DNA of 64,000 bases from Candidatus Fermentibacteraceae bacterium (GCA_016744855.1 JADGDO010000001.1:1-64000); one strand, 5' to 3'; positions 53,542 through 62,408 are shown, numbered from the stretch's first letter. Numbers and translations are program-made. Notes: generated by a model not told the origin, from the letters alone.

Positions 53542-54048
53542 TCAGCTACCCTCGAGTTCCATCCTGACCGCTGCGTGCATCTCGTGGATAGCTTCTTTCA
53601 AATGCGACAATTCGCCTGAAACTTCCTCCGCGTCACCGAATGCTACCTGAAGCAGAGCATCATTCGCTACTCTGAGCCTGCCGCTTACAACACCTGCAAG
53701 AAACTTGAGGAACAGAACAGCAATTTCCGGTTCCTTGTGAAGCATTTTCGAGAATTCTTTTTCACCCATTATTAACAGACAGCCGTTGCTTGAAGCAGTT
53801 ACCGAAGCAGATCTTGCCGATCCATCGAGAAAAGACATTTCGCCGAAGATATCTCCACGTTTCAGAAGAGCAAGCACGAAATCCTCTCCGGCTGAATCGT
53901 CGTGAACCCGGAACTCACCGCGAGTTATTATATAGATTTCTCTGCCATTGCTCTCTTTCTCAATAACGGTGCTCCCGATCTGAACATTCCTTCTGCTGCA
54001 GAACCAGACTACTCTTGCCGCTAGTTCCCTCGGTATTGTTACATTCAT
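53542..54048 (-). CDS. Cyclic nucleotide-binding domain protein
   Basis: A 168-residue protein with a CRP-type cNMP-binding beta-roll (ESNGREIYIITRGEFRV, LKRGDIFGEMSFLDGSARSASV in part) and the Gly-Glu and Arg residues that hold the nucleotide phosphate (GEMSFLDGSARSA). It lacks a DNA-binding helix-turn-helix; the C-terminus is a long helix. It probably senses cAMP or a related signal and regulates a partner, which may be the ABC/lipoprotein module it overlaps. The ATG overlaps the TPR gene's stop by 4 nt. Confidence 0.8.
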   Translation of the reverse strand: MNVTIPRELAARVVWFCSRRNVQIGSTVIEKESNGREIYIITRGEFRVHDDSAGEDFVLALLKRGDIFGEMSFLDGSARSASVTASSNGCLLIMGEKEFSKMLHKEPEIAVLFLKFLAGVVSGRLRVANDALLQVAFGDAEEVSGELSHLKEAIHEMHAAVRMELEGS

Positions 54049-54758
54049 TGTTTGTCATCCACTTCTTTACTCCTGCTGAAGTATTCAGGGGGGGGAGAGA
54101 AGTAATCGGGATAATAAAGTCCTTCTCTGATAGCCTCTCTTAGAAAGAAACTACGTCTTCTGTAAAAGAGACTGTAGGGGTTGAGTGAATCTGATCTTGC
54201 TTCAAAGACTTCCGCCAGGATTGTGGACGAGGAAGGCTCATTGTATGAATTCTCTATGTCTCCCCCCACTCTTCTCAGTAGGGATCTGTAGACGAGAGTT
54301 TCTTCGATTATCTCTTCAGATGATCCGGTTTCTGTTTCCCAGAGTAGAAATGCGAATTCATACAGAACATCCAGGCTATCAGGATTGTTTCGAACTCCCT
54401 CTCTGATGAAATCCATTCCCTCTTCTACATTGCCCAAGTTAATAGCCAGGTGATAGGCTGCATCTGTGTAAACACTTGTGAAAGAGGGATCAAGCCTTGC
54501 TATCAGCCACATCTGAGGAAGATAGTCTGTTACCTCTTTCCAGGAGGTTCCCTGAAACTGCTCTATATGATGATAATCATCCAGCTGAAGATAGAGTGCG
54601 CTGGCTGCGAAGTGTTTCAGTCTTTGAAAGCCAGAACCTAAAACCTGGATATGTTGGAAAGTATCAACACTTGCTCGCTTCGATACTGCCATTCCTGCAG
54701 TTATAGCTAGAAATAGGAATAGAATTGCCGAGGCTGTAAGAAGAAAACCTGTTTTCAT
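54045..54758 (-). CDS. Membrane-anchored TPR-like protein
   Basis: A 237-residue protein starting at ATG 54758, with an N-terminal membrane anchor (GFLLTASAILFLFLAITAGMAV, in part). It then has the LYLQLDDYHHIEQF segment and helical repeats resembling TPRs (WLIARLDPSFTSVYTDAAYHLA, in part; GVRNNPDSLDVLYEFAFLLWE). The frame extends upstream but the anchor and an AAGGAA favour 54758. Proteins of this type are recalled next to ABC transporters in other bacterial phyla; function unknown. Confidence 0.65.
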   Translation of the reverse strand: MKTGFLLTASAILFLFLAITAGMAVSKRASVDTFQHIQVLGSGFQRLKHFAASALYLQLDDYHHIEQFQGTSWKEVTDYLPQMWLIARLDPSFTSVYTDAAYHLAINLGNVEEGMDFIREGVRNNPDSLDVLYEFAFLLWETETGSSEEIIEETLVYRSLLRRVGGDIENSYNEPSSSTILAEVFEARSDSLNPYSLFYRRRSFFLREAIREGLYYPDYFSPPPEYFSRSKEVDDKQ

Positions 54759-55126
54759 TTTCTTCTTTTCCTTCCGCTGATAATAAATACTGCAACAGCA
54801 AGTACTAGAAAAATTGCAGCATCTCTGAATAATTTGCCCCATATGAAAGGCGCTGCCCATGGTTGATTGAAAAACCACTGAGTACCGTGATTCCTGGATC
54901 CTTGGGCATGGTTATGACCAGCATGTGAGTCTTCAACCTGTTCATCGATTGAATGTTCGCTGTCACACTCCTCACAGGTCTCATCTTCTGCTTGTTCAGG
55001 ACCGGCGGGATGCTCTACATCAAGATGTTCAGAAGGCGCAACTTCAGCAACATCATAGTCGGTTTGGCAGCTCGCAAAAACAAGCAATGCGAATAACAGA
55101 GTCATCGAGATGATGCATCGTATCAT
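54755..55126 (-). CDS. His/Cys-rich lipoprotein with C-terminal membrane helix
   Basis: A 123-residue protein. A lipobox FASC (C20) follows the signal peptide. The middle is very acidic with ETCEECDSEH and a His cluster (HAGHNH, NHG), which looks metal-binding. A membrane helix (about residues 101-117) and a basic RKRRK end follow. A protein with both a lipid anchor and a C-terminal membrane helix is unusual. It overlaps the ABC permease gene by 4 nt and the TPR gene by 4 nt, so it belongs to that module. Not recognised in any family. Confidence 0.65.
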   Translation of the reverse strand: MIRCIISMTLLFALLVFASCQTDYDVAEVAPSEHLDVEHPAGPEQAEDETCEECDSEHSIDEQVEDSHAGHNHAQGSRNHGTQWFFNQPWAAPFIWGKLFRDAAIFLVLAVAVFIISGRKRRK

Positions 55127-55878
55127 TTCAGATCACGTCCTCTGAATACTGCCAGTGCCAGAGAAAGCATGAAAGCTGAGTAGCAGAGACCGTAAAAAAT
55201 AGCTATGAAAAAGTAAACCGGCTCAATCTCAAAGCCGTGCGCAATAGGATCTTTGATGTGAAAGACATCAGCATGAGGAAGCAGCATTCTCACAGCCCTC
55301 ATGAGTCCCGGGGCGGAGGGGAGGATGTTTACAAATTCAACTACACTCATCTGACTTACAACAAAAAGCATTGTAGTCAGTGGCCAGTTCAGCGGAGGAG
55401 AGGTGGAGAAGCTGAAGAAAAAGACGGTTGAAAGAAGGAACCATCCTTCAACTATTATTAAAACAGTTGCAGGAAGCAGGTCGCCCGGGATAGGAAGTTT
55501 GTGAAACAGAAGAATAAGCATGAGCCCGAGACATGTTACTAGAAGAGCTGCTGCCTGGACAAGCGCCGCTCCGAAGAATCTTCCCAGAAGATATTGCCAG
55601 CGGGATAGAGGTACAGCTATCAGAGGCATCAGAGTTCTTGTTTCTTTATCTCTCGGATAAAGGTTTGCCGCCAGGCCCAATGCAAGAAGAAGCGCTCCCA
55701 GTTCTATACCGAACAGGCCGAAGTCCAGAATGAATCTTCCCTGGTTTGATACGTCAAAACTTGGCACAGAAGCAATTGCTGCAAGAGCAAGTAGTATTAC
55801 TAAAAGGATTCCCCAGATTGTTCTTCTTCGGAAAAGCATTCTCAGAGTCATAAGAGAAAAAGTGAAAACTGCTTTCAT
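55123..55878 (-). CDS. ABC-2 type transporter permease
   Basis: A 251-residue membrane protein with six predicted helices, starting with the basic-aromatic MTLRMLFRRRTIWG typical of ABC-2 permeases. The cytoplasmic loop YPRDKETRTLMPLIAVPLSRWQYL (in part) is characteristic of NosY/Yhf-type exporters. It would pair with the ATPase encoded just upstream (4-nt overlap) for export or lipid/complex assembly. Substrate unknown. Confidence 0.8.
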   Translation of the reverse strand: MKAVFTFSLMTLRMLFRRRTIWGILLVILLALAAIASVPSFDVSNQGRFILDFGLFGIELGALLLALGLAANLYPRDKETRTLMPLIAVPLSRWQYLLGRFFGAALVQAAALLVTCLGLMLILLFHKLPIPGDLLPATVLIIVEGWFLLSTVFFFSFSTSPPLNWPLTTMLFVVSQMSVVEFVNILPSAPGLMRAVRMLLPHADVFHIKDPIAHGFEIEPVYFFIAIFYGLCYSAFMLSLALAVFRGRDLK

Positions 55879-56753
55879 TTTGAATCACCTGCCGTTGCGT
55901 CAATGAAGACATCTTCCAGTGACTTCAGTGCCATTTCTACCCTTGTGATTTGCAGATTATCCCGCCTCAGATGGTCAATTCTGCTCTGAAGGTCGGCCTC
56001 CGGTATTGTTTCCTCAATTTCTTCTCCGGTTTTTCTACTGAGAACTGTTATCCTGTAGAGGTTTTCCTCTCCCAGCAGCTGGGCCATTGAGCCCTCTGCC
56101 ATCAGTTTGCCTCCAGCGAGAATAACTGCCCTGTCACAGATAGTTTCAACGTCCGACAGAATGTGTGAAGAGAGAAATATTGATGCCCCTCTCTTGTTTT
56201 CTTCGATGATGATCTCTCTGAATTCTTTCCTTGCGATAGGGTCAAGTCCACCGGTCGGTTCATCCATAATAAGGAGTTCTGGGTTTGATTGAAGAGCAAG
56301 GGCAAGGCTCAGTCTCTGCCGCATTCCCTTGGAGAACTGTCTTATGCCCGTTGTTTCCCACTTTGACAAGCCAACTCTTTTGAGAAGCTTTAGCCAATCA
56401 CTCCCCATGCCCGATAATCCGCGCATATCGGCAAACATTGAAAGATATTCCATGGGAGAGAACGAGTCATCGTAATCAGGGTTTTCCGGAACGTATCCGA
56501 TTTTATTTCTTACTTTTGATTCGGCAGGGGAGTTACCCCATAGTGTTATTCTGCCTTCTGAAGGTTTGAGAAGCCCGAGAATGCACTTTATTGTGGTGGT
56601 TTTACCGGCCCCATTGTGCCCTATAAAACCGACTATTTCGCCCTGTTCTACATTGAAAGATATATCCGAGATAGCTTTCACAGAGCCAAGTCCCCTTTTT
56701 CTGGGGAAATGCTTTCTTAAATTAACTACCTGAATAGGATGCGTATCAGCCAT
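55875..56753 (-). CDS. ABC transporter ATP-binding protein
   Basis: A 292-residue ABC ATPase of the CcmA/NatA type. Walker A at residues 45-53 (GHNGAGKTT), Q-loop, signature FSKGMRQRLSLA, Walker B LLIMDEPTGGLDP and the switch His in SSHILSDVE are complete. The C-terminal 70 residues are the usual extension of this group. It forms the motor for the ABC-2 permease. First gene of a five-gene overlapping block. Confidence 0.9.
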   Translation of the reverse strand: MADTHPIQVVNLRKHFPRKRGLGSVKAISDISFNVEQGEIVGFIGHNGAGKTTTIKCILGLLKPSEGRITLWGNSPAESKVRNKIGYVPENPDYDDSFSPMEYLSMFADMRGLSGMGSDWLKLLKRVGLSKWETTGIRQFSKGMRQRLSLALALQSNPELLIMDEPTGGLDPIARKEFREIIIEENKRGASIFLSSHILSDVETICDRAVILAGGKLMAEGSMAQLLGEENLYRITVLSRKTGEEIEETIPEADLQSRIDHLRRDNLQITRVEMALKSLEDVFIDATAGDSK

Positions 56754-56999
56754 GAGGTCTCCCGTCGTTTATCTTATAAGTTAAGACAAAATATGCTGAA
56801 ATGTATGCAGAAGCAAGGTTCGGGAGCTGACCTAAATAACAGAGTTTAGGCAAGCCAAACACTCTCCTCTGTTGCAAGGAAACAAGACACTGGCATTTAG
56901 TACCGTATCATCAACCTCAATTCATGAGTATTATCATTAAATCTCCATGACTTTCGATTTGATCCTACAGCGTGCTCAGCTCTATTGTTAGTCTTGCGA
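56754..56999. other. Gap between the RHH gene and the ABC block
   Basis: 246 nt of AT-rich sequence between two leftward genes. It probably holds the promoter of the ABC block. No clear promoter, hairpin or gene was recognised; an overlapping minus-strand frame (56897-57151) runs into the RHH gene out of frame and looks spurious. Confidence 0.4.
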
Positions 57000-57197
57000 C
57001 TAGCCGAGGTATCCGAGACCTTCCAGTTTTTTCCTGATATCCTCTTCTGATTCGTCCGAATCAGGGTCAAGCTTGTCGAGTTCTCTTTCAATAATCTGAA
57101 GAATGAATTCCTCTGTTGAAGAATACCCACCGGCTTCAGAAACCTTTTCAAGCCTGTTCTTCATTTCATCGTCTATCTTCATTTTGATTTTAGCCAT
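57000..57197 (-). CDS. Ribbon-helix-helix protein with C-terminal LGYLG tail
   Basis: A 65-residue protein: an N-terminal ribbon-helix-helix fold (IKMKIDDEMKNRLEKVSEAGGYSS with the EEFILQIIER helix), an acidic linker and the tail LEGLGYLG (residues 58-65). RHH proteins bind DNA as dimers, but the linker and tail go beyond that. The tail matches the LGYxG motif known from C-termini of sulfatase/phosphodiesterase-family proteins. It sits 18 nt downstream of the membrane protein gene of the AlkP block. Possibly a regulator or adaptor of that block. Confidence 0.75.
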   Translation of the reverse strand: MAKIKMKIDDEMKNRLEKVSEAGGYSSTEEFILQIIERELDKLDPDSDESEEDIRKKLEGLGYLG

Positions 57198-57215
57198 TTT
57201 TTACCTTCCACCAAT

Positions 57216-57983
57216 TTACACTTTTACTTTGAATACTACAGCCCCAACTATTGCCCAGAGGCTTGAGAAAACCAGAAAAACAGTAAACCATCCCCATCTT
57301 CCACCAAGAATTACGTAATTAATCTCTTCTATGTGAGAGTGGATGCTAAGAACTTCTCCTTCTGCATTGCTATTCCATGGGCGGAGTAGAGCCTGGATCA
57401 ATCCGCTTTTTTCTGCTCCCCTTATCTGAATTGAACCAGATGATCCTGCTGAACCGAGCTTTAAACCCATCGAGCTATAAGAGAAGAGACCATTCTCTCC
57501 GTAAAAGGAGAAGCTCTGCTCAAGGGAATCAGCAATAGTAACTATGGGGGAAGCCAAAGTACCGGTTTCCGGTTCTCCAGTTTCATTTTCCGGTATGGAG
57601 TTTTCCCAGAGAACAGTAACTGTGGAGAGGTTGCCAGCGTTCAGAGGTACGCGAGAATATCTGGCATCAAGCTGGGCAGCTATGATGATAAATGGAATCG
57701 TGATTATCAGCATCGGTTTCAGGAGGTGCCACAGGTATATGAAATTGTCCACTATCAGATTGAAAGCAAGTTTCAGAACAGTGGGGGGACTTTCAAGGAA
57801 CAAAAGCATTCCCAGCGCACGTGACCCCATTTTACGCCTAAGGGAGGAAATAGCCTGCTGGTTTGATGTTTTCTTGAAGACCAAAATCATCATTACTCCT
57901 GCGAGAGCACTTATCCACATCAGCCCCCAGAGGGGATGCAATGATTGAAAAGGTTTCAGTAAGAGATCGAAGAGAGTGTTCAT
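57216..57983 (-). CDS. Membrane protein, YidC/DUF106-like layout
   Basis: A 255-residue membrane protein starting at ATG 57983, one nt after the AlkP gene, with GGAGGA upstream. It has a membrane helix, a basic cytoplasmic segment (FKKTSNQQAISSLRRKMG), two further helices, an extracytoplasmic loop with two beta-rich stretches, and a final helix. Layout resembles the DUF106/EMC3-YidC membrane insertase relatives, and I recall similar proteins beside AlkP-family genes, but the match is not firm. Confidence 0.5.
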   Translation of the reverse strand: MNTLFDLLLKPFQSLHPLWGLMWISALAGVMMILVFKKTSNQQAISSLRRKMGSRALGMLLFLESPPTVLKLAFNLIVDNFIYLWHLLKPMLIITIPFIIIAAQLDARYSRVPLNAGNLSTVTVLWENSIPENETGEPETGTLASPIVTIADSLEQSFSFYGENGLFSYSSMGLKLGSAGSSGSIQIRGAEKSGLIQALLRPWNSNAEGEVLSIHSHIEEINYVILGGRWGWFTVFLVFSSLWAIVGAVVFKVKV

Positions 57984-57984
57984 G

Positions 57985-59928
57985 TTATACATCCTCCTCG
58001 AGCAGAACGGCATTGATCAGTGAACCCATTTCGGTTAGTGTCGGATTCACGGGTATGTTTTTAAGTGATGTTACGAGTGATCCCGGGCAAACATCTGGTG
58101 AGATGCAGTGTGTTCCGCTCCAGGGATCCATATTATCAGAAATAACATCTTCCGGAAACGCACCCAGGGTTGTTTCCCAGCTTGCTCTGTATCCGTGTGC
58201 GTACCCAACAAGCATGTCAGGAGCCCAGGGGGGCATTGCATAACCAGGGTATGTGTCTTCAAGAATAAAGAGATTTTTTATGGGTTTTTCACCGGTAAGC
58301 GGGTCAACCGCCCCCTCAAGGGAGGATTTAAGGTTTTCCATGAGGTTTCTCTTATCGGCAAGGGTTACAACACCATTTTTTTCTCTTCCGGCCTGATTAA
58401 TGTAAAGACCGTTAAGACCCAGTCCGTAAGCACCAGTCTTGCTCCAGTCCAGGCAGGCATACATATCATTGTTCCGCTCATAGGGAGATGATATGTCAGC
58501 AAAACCCTCCGCAGCTAGGAATGTGTTGAGGTTAAAGCTTCTTCTGAAAGGTGCAAAACCGTGATCGGAAAGCAGAATTATTTCTGTTCGGTCATCGAGC
58601 AGCTCCATTGCTTCGCCAACAGCTATATCTATTCTTGAATAGAGATCAGCTATAACCCCGGCAAATTTCGGATCTGTTGTGCCGTAGAGAGGGCTTGCAG
58701 GGTCCATAGATCTATAGAACATGTGAACATTAAGATCTAGGCTTGTAAAATAGAAGAACATCAGTCCTTCGCGGTATTTTGAGAGTACAGAATGAAAAAG
58801 ACTCATTCTTTCCTCAAGAACAAGATCAGCCTGTGATAGATAGTCATCGTCATCGAAAATGCCGCGCGACAGGGCTTTGGTATCTTCAGGGAATCCCTGC
58901 GTATAAAATGGACCAGCATCCTCGGCGAGATCTCTTGAGTACCAATCCGGGCTTGAAATGGGAAGAGCCGGGTTTTCGGGATCAATATTCAGAGGAGTCA
59001 GGTAGAGCTTTAGTTTGGGTGTTATCTCCTTGAGGTAGAACCTTCCTATTGCATGTACTGTCGAGAGAGGACCAAGTGCAGGGAAACTGAAATGCATCCA
59101 TGGTGTCCACTGCTTTTCACCGATTACAACGGAGGCATCTCCCATATCTATTCTTACAGCTTTTGATTCTCTGTCGACCCATGCTTTTACTTCGACGCTC
59201 ATAGTTGGGTTACCCTCAATAAGCGAATTCTCCGGGCCATCCACACGGCAAGTGTAACATCCATCACCGTAATCCCTTACCGGAATCACTACTCCTCCAC
59301 CTGTGTTGTCGGAGATGGAGCGGGGATCATCAGTAAAGAAGGTAAAGCTACCCTGGCTTCCTCGCACATCAGGCGTGCCCAATCCGGAAAGAAATAATCC
59401 GTTGCTGTCTGAAGGGGGTGGGGGGAAATCAACCGGCAGTTTCACCATGGTTACCGGTATCCCCTTCTCCAGAAGTGCGTTCCAGAAGGGAGTTCCTCTT
59501 CTCAGTAAGTTGACTCCGCCACCGGAGAGGGGAAGGCGCAACTTGCCTAGATTTAGGGTGGAGTCTGGAGGAGAAACCTCTGATATTGATAGAAATGGTC
59601 TCATGGTTGCCGGATCTCTGTGGATGAAATCAAAAATTCCATGGACGGGTGGTGGGGCTCCTGTGATGAAATTTGACCAGGCAACAGGGCTCTGTGGTGG
59701 GTTGGATGTTCCGAGCTTGTTAAAAGAACCCATTTCCTTCAAGCGACTGGTATTTGGCATAAGGCCGCGTTCCATAAAACTTGCAAGAAGATTGGGATCC
59801 ATTCCGTCTACAGCAAGCACTATCATTCTTTTACCTGATTGGCCTGTTGTTTTTCCACAACCGGCACTCAGTGCAGCGAGTGCAGCGGGAGTGAGAGCTG
59901 CTTTTTTAAGAAATTCTCTTCTTTTCAC
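57985..59928 (-). CDS. Alkaline phosphatase superfamily phosphodiesterase, Tat-exported
   Basis: A 647-residue AlkP-superfamily (nucleotide pyrophosphatase/phosphodiesterase type) enzyme. A twin-arginine signal (MKRREFLKKA) and a lipobox-like SAGC lead to the catalytic domain. The nucleophile Thr is T89 (NFITGAPPPVHG) and the metal ligands are in VLAVDGMDPNLL and LLSDHGFAPF. The middle contains GLGTPDVRGSQGSF, also found in the neighbour. Predicted to hydrolyse phosphodiesters or phosphonates outside the cytoplasm. It overlaps the next AlkP gene by 4 nt. Confidence 0.88.
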   Translation of the reverse strand: MKRREFLKKAALTPAALAALSAGCGKTTGQSGKRMIVLAVDGMDPNLLASFMERGLMPNTSRLKEMGSFNKLGTSNPPQSPVAWSNFITGAPPPVHGIFDFIHRDPATMRPFLSISEVSPPDSTLNLGKLRLPLSGGGVNLLRRGTPFWNALLEKGIPVTMVKLPVDFPPPPSDSNGLFLSGLGTPDVRGSQGSFTFFTDDPRSISDNTGGGVVIPVRDYGDGCYTCRVDGPENSLIEGNPTMSVEVKAWVDRESKAVRIDMGDASVVIGEKQWTPWMHFSFPALGPLSTVHAIGRFYLKEITPKLKLYLTPLNIDPENPALPISSPDWYSRDLAEDAGPFYTQGFPEDTKALSRGIFDDDDYLSQADLVLEERMSLFHSVLSKYREGLMFFYFTSLDLNVHMFYRSMDPASPLYGTTDPKFAGVIADLYSRIDIAVGEAMELLDDRTEIILLSDHGFAPFRRSFNLNTFLAAEGFADISSPYERNNDMYACLDWSKTGAYGLGLNGLYINQAGREKNGVVTLADKRNLMENLKSSLEGAVDPLTGEKPIKNLFILEDTYPGYAMPPWAPDMLVGYAHGYRASWETTLGAFPEDVISDNMDPWSGTHCISPDVCPGSLVTSLKNIPVNPTLTEMGSLINAVLLEEDV

Positions 59929-61931
59929 AATACTTTTCCATCCATATATCCCGGCGTTTCAAGGCCTAGTATTTTCAGTACAGTCGGTGCGACATCAATA
60001 ATGGCAGGAGAGTCTGACTCGTGTTTCCAGCTTGTAAAGAGAACTCCCTTTACAAGTTCTGAATCATGGCAGTGGTCACCATTCCAGTGTCTGTCATTGG
60101 GATAAATCACACGCTTGCCTACGCATCCTGTAACACAACCCCAGTCTGCACGGTATCCGGATTCAGTACCCGGAATAATGTCAGGGCTTCTGTCTATATA
60201 TCCTCCCGAATAGATATCACGGGCGAATTTAACGGATCGGATTACCTGCTTCCCCTCATCTGCGAGTTGAAGAAGCTTTCCTCTGATCTCAACCATAAGA
60301 GAATCAGCCTCTTCGGGGGTTACGATTCCTTTGCCCTCACGGTTTTTCATGTTGAGATTAATACCGGACAGACCCATAGCGTATGCTTTTGTTTGTGACC
60401 AGTCCACACCATGATAAGAAGCATCAATGGTTTCAACGCCTTTTTCAAGCACCATATAGTCATTATCAACAAGCCATTTATTGAAGTCGATACAAGTGTG
60501 GAAAGAATTGAATCCGTGATCAGACATAACTACCAGTCTCTGGTTTTTCTTCATTCCACTCATGGTTTCTCCCACAAGTTTGTCCATCTCCTGGTACATA
60601 TTGTGGATAACAGTTCCCGGTTCAATCCCGTCACCCCAGAACATGTGCTGTATCCTGTCTGAAGTGTCAAAAACGCATACAGTCAGACCGTCTTTCCCGT
60701 TGGTAAGAGCGTTGGTGAACATTCTTTTGCGTTCGTGGTAGTAAGCCCAGGCCATGTCAAGAAAGCTTTCCTCGTCCAGGTGGCCATTTGACAATGCCCA
60801 TGTGTCTTCAGCAAGACCGAGAGTGGCAAATTGCCCGACAGCACCGGCAAGATATCTGGAGTAGTGAACCGGGTGAGAAAGTGGAACAACAGGGCTGGAT
60901 GGATCGACATGAAGAGCAGTACAATAAACTAGTGGACCTTCTGTAATCCGGAAACGGGCAATGCCTCTTACTTTTGTACGCCCCGATCTGTAACAAACTG
61001 TTAGCCATCCCGAGAGTTTTCCTCCCTGAACCTTGATAGTCTCATCTCCGGAGCGTATCTCCCAGTAACCGTTTTTGATCTCCTTCAGAAGAACATCAAC
61101 AGGATCACATCCCTCAGGTCCGGGAACTGCTCCTACCCACCTGTTTTTATCATCTTTAACGAGAACACAGCCCATGCCACCTGTGAATTTAGCCTCGTCT
61201 TCTGAAGCAGACATCACGGTGTAGCTTCCCTGACTTCCTCTAAGATCAGGAACGCACATACCGCTAAGCAACCTTCCATCAAGAGGTTCAGGTGGATATG
61301 TAATTGGGACTCTTATGATAGTAGATCTGATTCCGTATTTTCCAAGAAGGCTCCAGAAAGGTTTACTCATTCGAAGCAGAGTGGAGGAAACCTCTTCTTT
61401 TTTGAAACCCAAGAAATTCCTTTTAGTATATGTTTTTGTCTTTACGGAGCTGAGTACCGCAAGGTATCTTTTGCGGTCAGCTGAAAGAAAGTCAAAAATT
61501 CCGTGCTTTCCAGGATTAACTCCTGTTTGAAAACTTGACCATGCAACAGGGGAGACTCCCGGAGTAGTTGTTTTCATACGGTGGTAGGAGCCCTGTTGAG
61601 AAAGTTTTTTCAGGTTTGGGAGGTCCCCGTTTGCCCAGTATCTCTCAACAAGTTCAGGTGAAAGACCGTCGAGGCCCAGAATTACAACCTTGTCGCTTAT
61701 AGGTTTGTTTGGAAGCTTTCTCTTCTTCAAAGATCGAATCAGTGCCATGATAGGCCAGAAGAGGAAAGAAAGCAGTGAAACTGCTATAGCGTTCAGAAAT
61801 ACCATAAATGATGTAAGAATACCGAATCCGGCACCCGGTCCTATGTATGCATCTGCAAGGGATGGAAAAATCAGCAGAGCAATTATGAATATCAGTTTCA
61901 GAGGTCTCCTCCCGTCCAGAGTTAAAAGCAA
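59925..61931 (-). CDS. Alkaline phosphatase superfamily phosphodiesterase, membrane-anchored
   Basis: A 668-residue paralogue of the gene it overlaps. The N-terminus has two membrane helices (about residues 11-28 and 35-65), then the AlkP domain with VILGLDGLSPEL, T136 as nucleophile (SFQTGVNPGKHG), GMCVPDLRGSQGSY, and the metal site MSDHGFNSFH. It is probably on the outer face of the cytoplasmic membrane. The pair may work on the same or related envelope phosphoesters. First gene in the block. Confidence 0.88.
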   Translation of the reverse strand: MLLTLDGRRPLKLIFIIALLIFPSLADAYIGPGAGFGILTSFMVFLNAIAVSLLSFLFWPIMALIRSLKKRKLPNKPISDKVVILGLDGLSPELVERYWANGDLPNLKKLSQQGSYHRMKTTTPGVSPVAWSSFQTGVNPGKHGIFDFLSADRKRYLAVLSSVKTKTYTKRNFLGFKKEEVSSTLLRMSKPFWSLLGKYGIRSTIIRVPITYPPEPLDGRLLSGMCVPDLRGSQGSYTVMSASEDEAKFTGGMGCVLVKDDKNRWVGAVPGPEGCDPVDVLLKEIKNGYWEIRSGDETIKVQGGKLSGWLTVCYRSGRTKVRGIARFRITEGPLVYCTALHVDPSSPVVPLSHPVHYSRYLAGAVGQFATLGLAEDTWALSNGHLDEESFLDMAWAYYHERKRMFTNALTNGKDGLTVCVFDTSDRIQHMFWGDGIEPGTVIHNMYQEMDKLVGETMSGMKKNQRLVVMSDHGFNSFHTCIDFNKWLVDNDYMVLEKGVETIDASYHGVDWSQTKAYAMGLSGINLNMKNREGKGIVTPEEADSLMVEIRGKLLQLADEGKQVIRSVKFARDIYSGGYIDRSPDIIPGTESGYRADWGCVTGCVGKRVIYPNDRHWNGDHCHDSELVKGVLFTSWKHESDSPAIIDVAPTVLKILGLETPGYMDGKVL

Positions 61932-62017
61932 TTATACTTCTTAATCAAACTGGGGTAAAAGGAAAAAGTTCCAAAACTTCGAAAAACTTCCAGAAACTTC
62001 CAATGTAAGGAGTAACC

Positions 62018-62347
62018 ATGAAAAGGATTTTGTTTTTTCTAGTTCTAATTCTGTTGGCCGGGTGTGGAGGATCGAAGATCCAACTCAATAACGGGACAGG
62101 CATGGATCTCTCATCGGTTACCCTGTCTATCGCAGGAAATTCCGAGACCTGGAGCAATATTGCGGCAGATCAAACTTTCGGATCAGACATATCCATTCCA
62201 AGTGAAGCTGCAACTATTCTTATAGAGTGGGAAGCTGCCGGAGAAGAATGGTCAATGGAATATGTAACTATCGATTCAGCCAGTATTGCGGACAGGATAA
62301 GCATTCTTTTCGCGTTTGAGGAAATAAGCGTAAATTACTCCTTTTAA
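62018..62347 (+). CDS. Small lipoprotein, possibly of the 39285 domain family
   Basis: A 109-residue lipoprotein with lipobox LLAGC (C16) and one beta-rich domain (IQLNNGTGMDLSSVTLSIAG, in part) that begins like the domain in 39285-39908 and 53198-53524 (I-x-L-N-N-x-T-G) and has a comparable strand order, but lacks the DDRLG motif. It is divergent from the AlkP gene. Function unknown. Confidence 0.55.
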   Translation: MKRILFFLVLILLAGCGGSKIQLNNGTGMDLSSVTLSIAGNSETWSNIAADQTFGSDISIPSEAATILIEWEAAGEEWSMEYVTIDSASIADRISILFAFEEISVNYSF

Positions 62348-62408
62348 GTAAGTTGAGGCGACCTGCTTCATCTACAGGGGTGCCTGTATCATGAATAAAT
62401 AGGCATAT

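Noticed and set aside
56897-57151. 84-codon frame overlapping the RHH gene
   Set aside because: The RHH product has a clear fold and tail; this frame is in another phase and lacks a start signal.
59303-60001. 232-codon frame antisense to the AlkP genes
   Set aside because: The opposite strand encodes paralogous enzymes with intact active sites.
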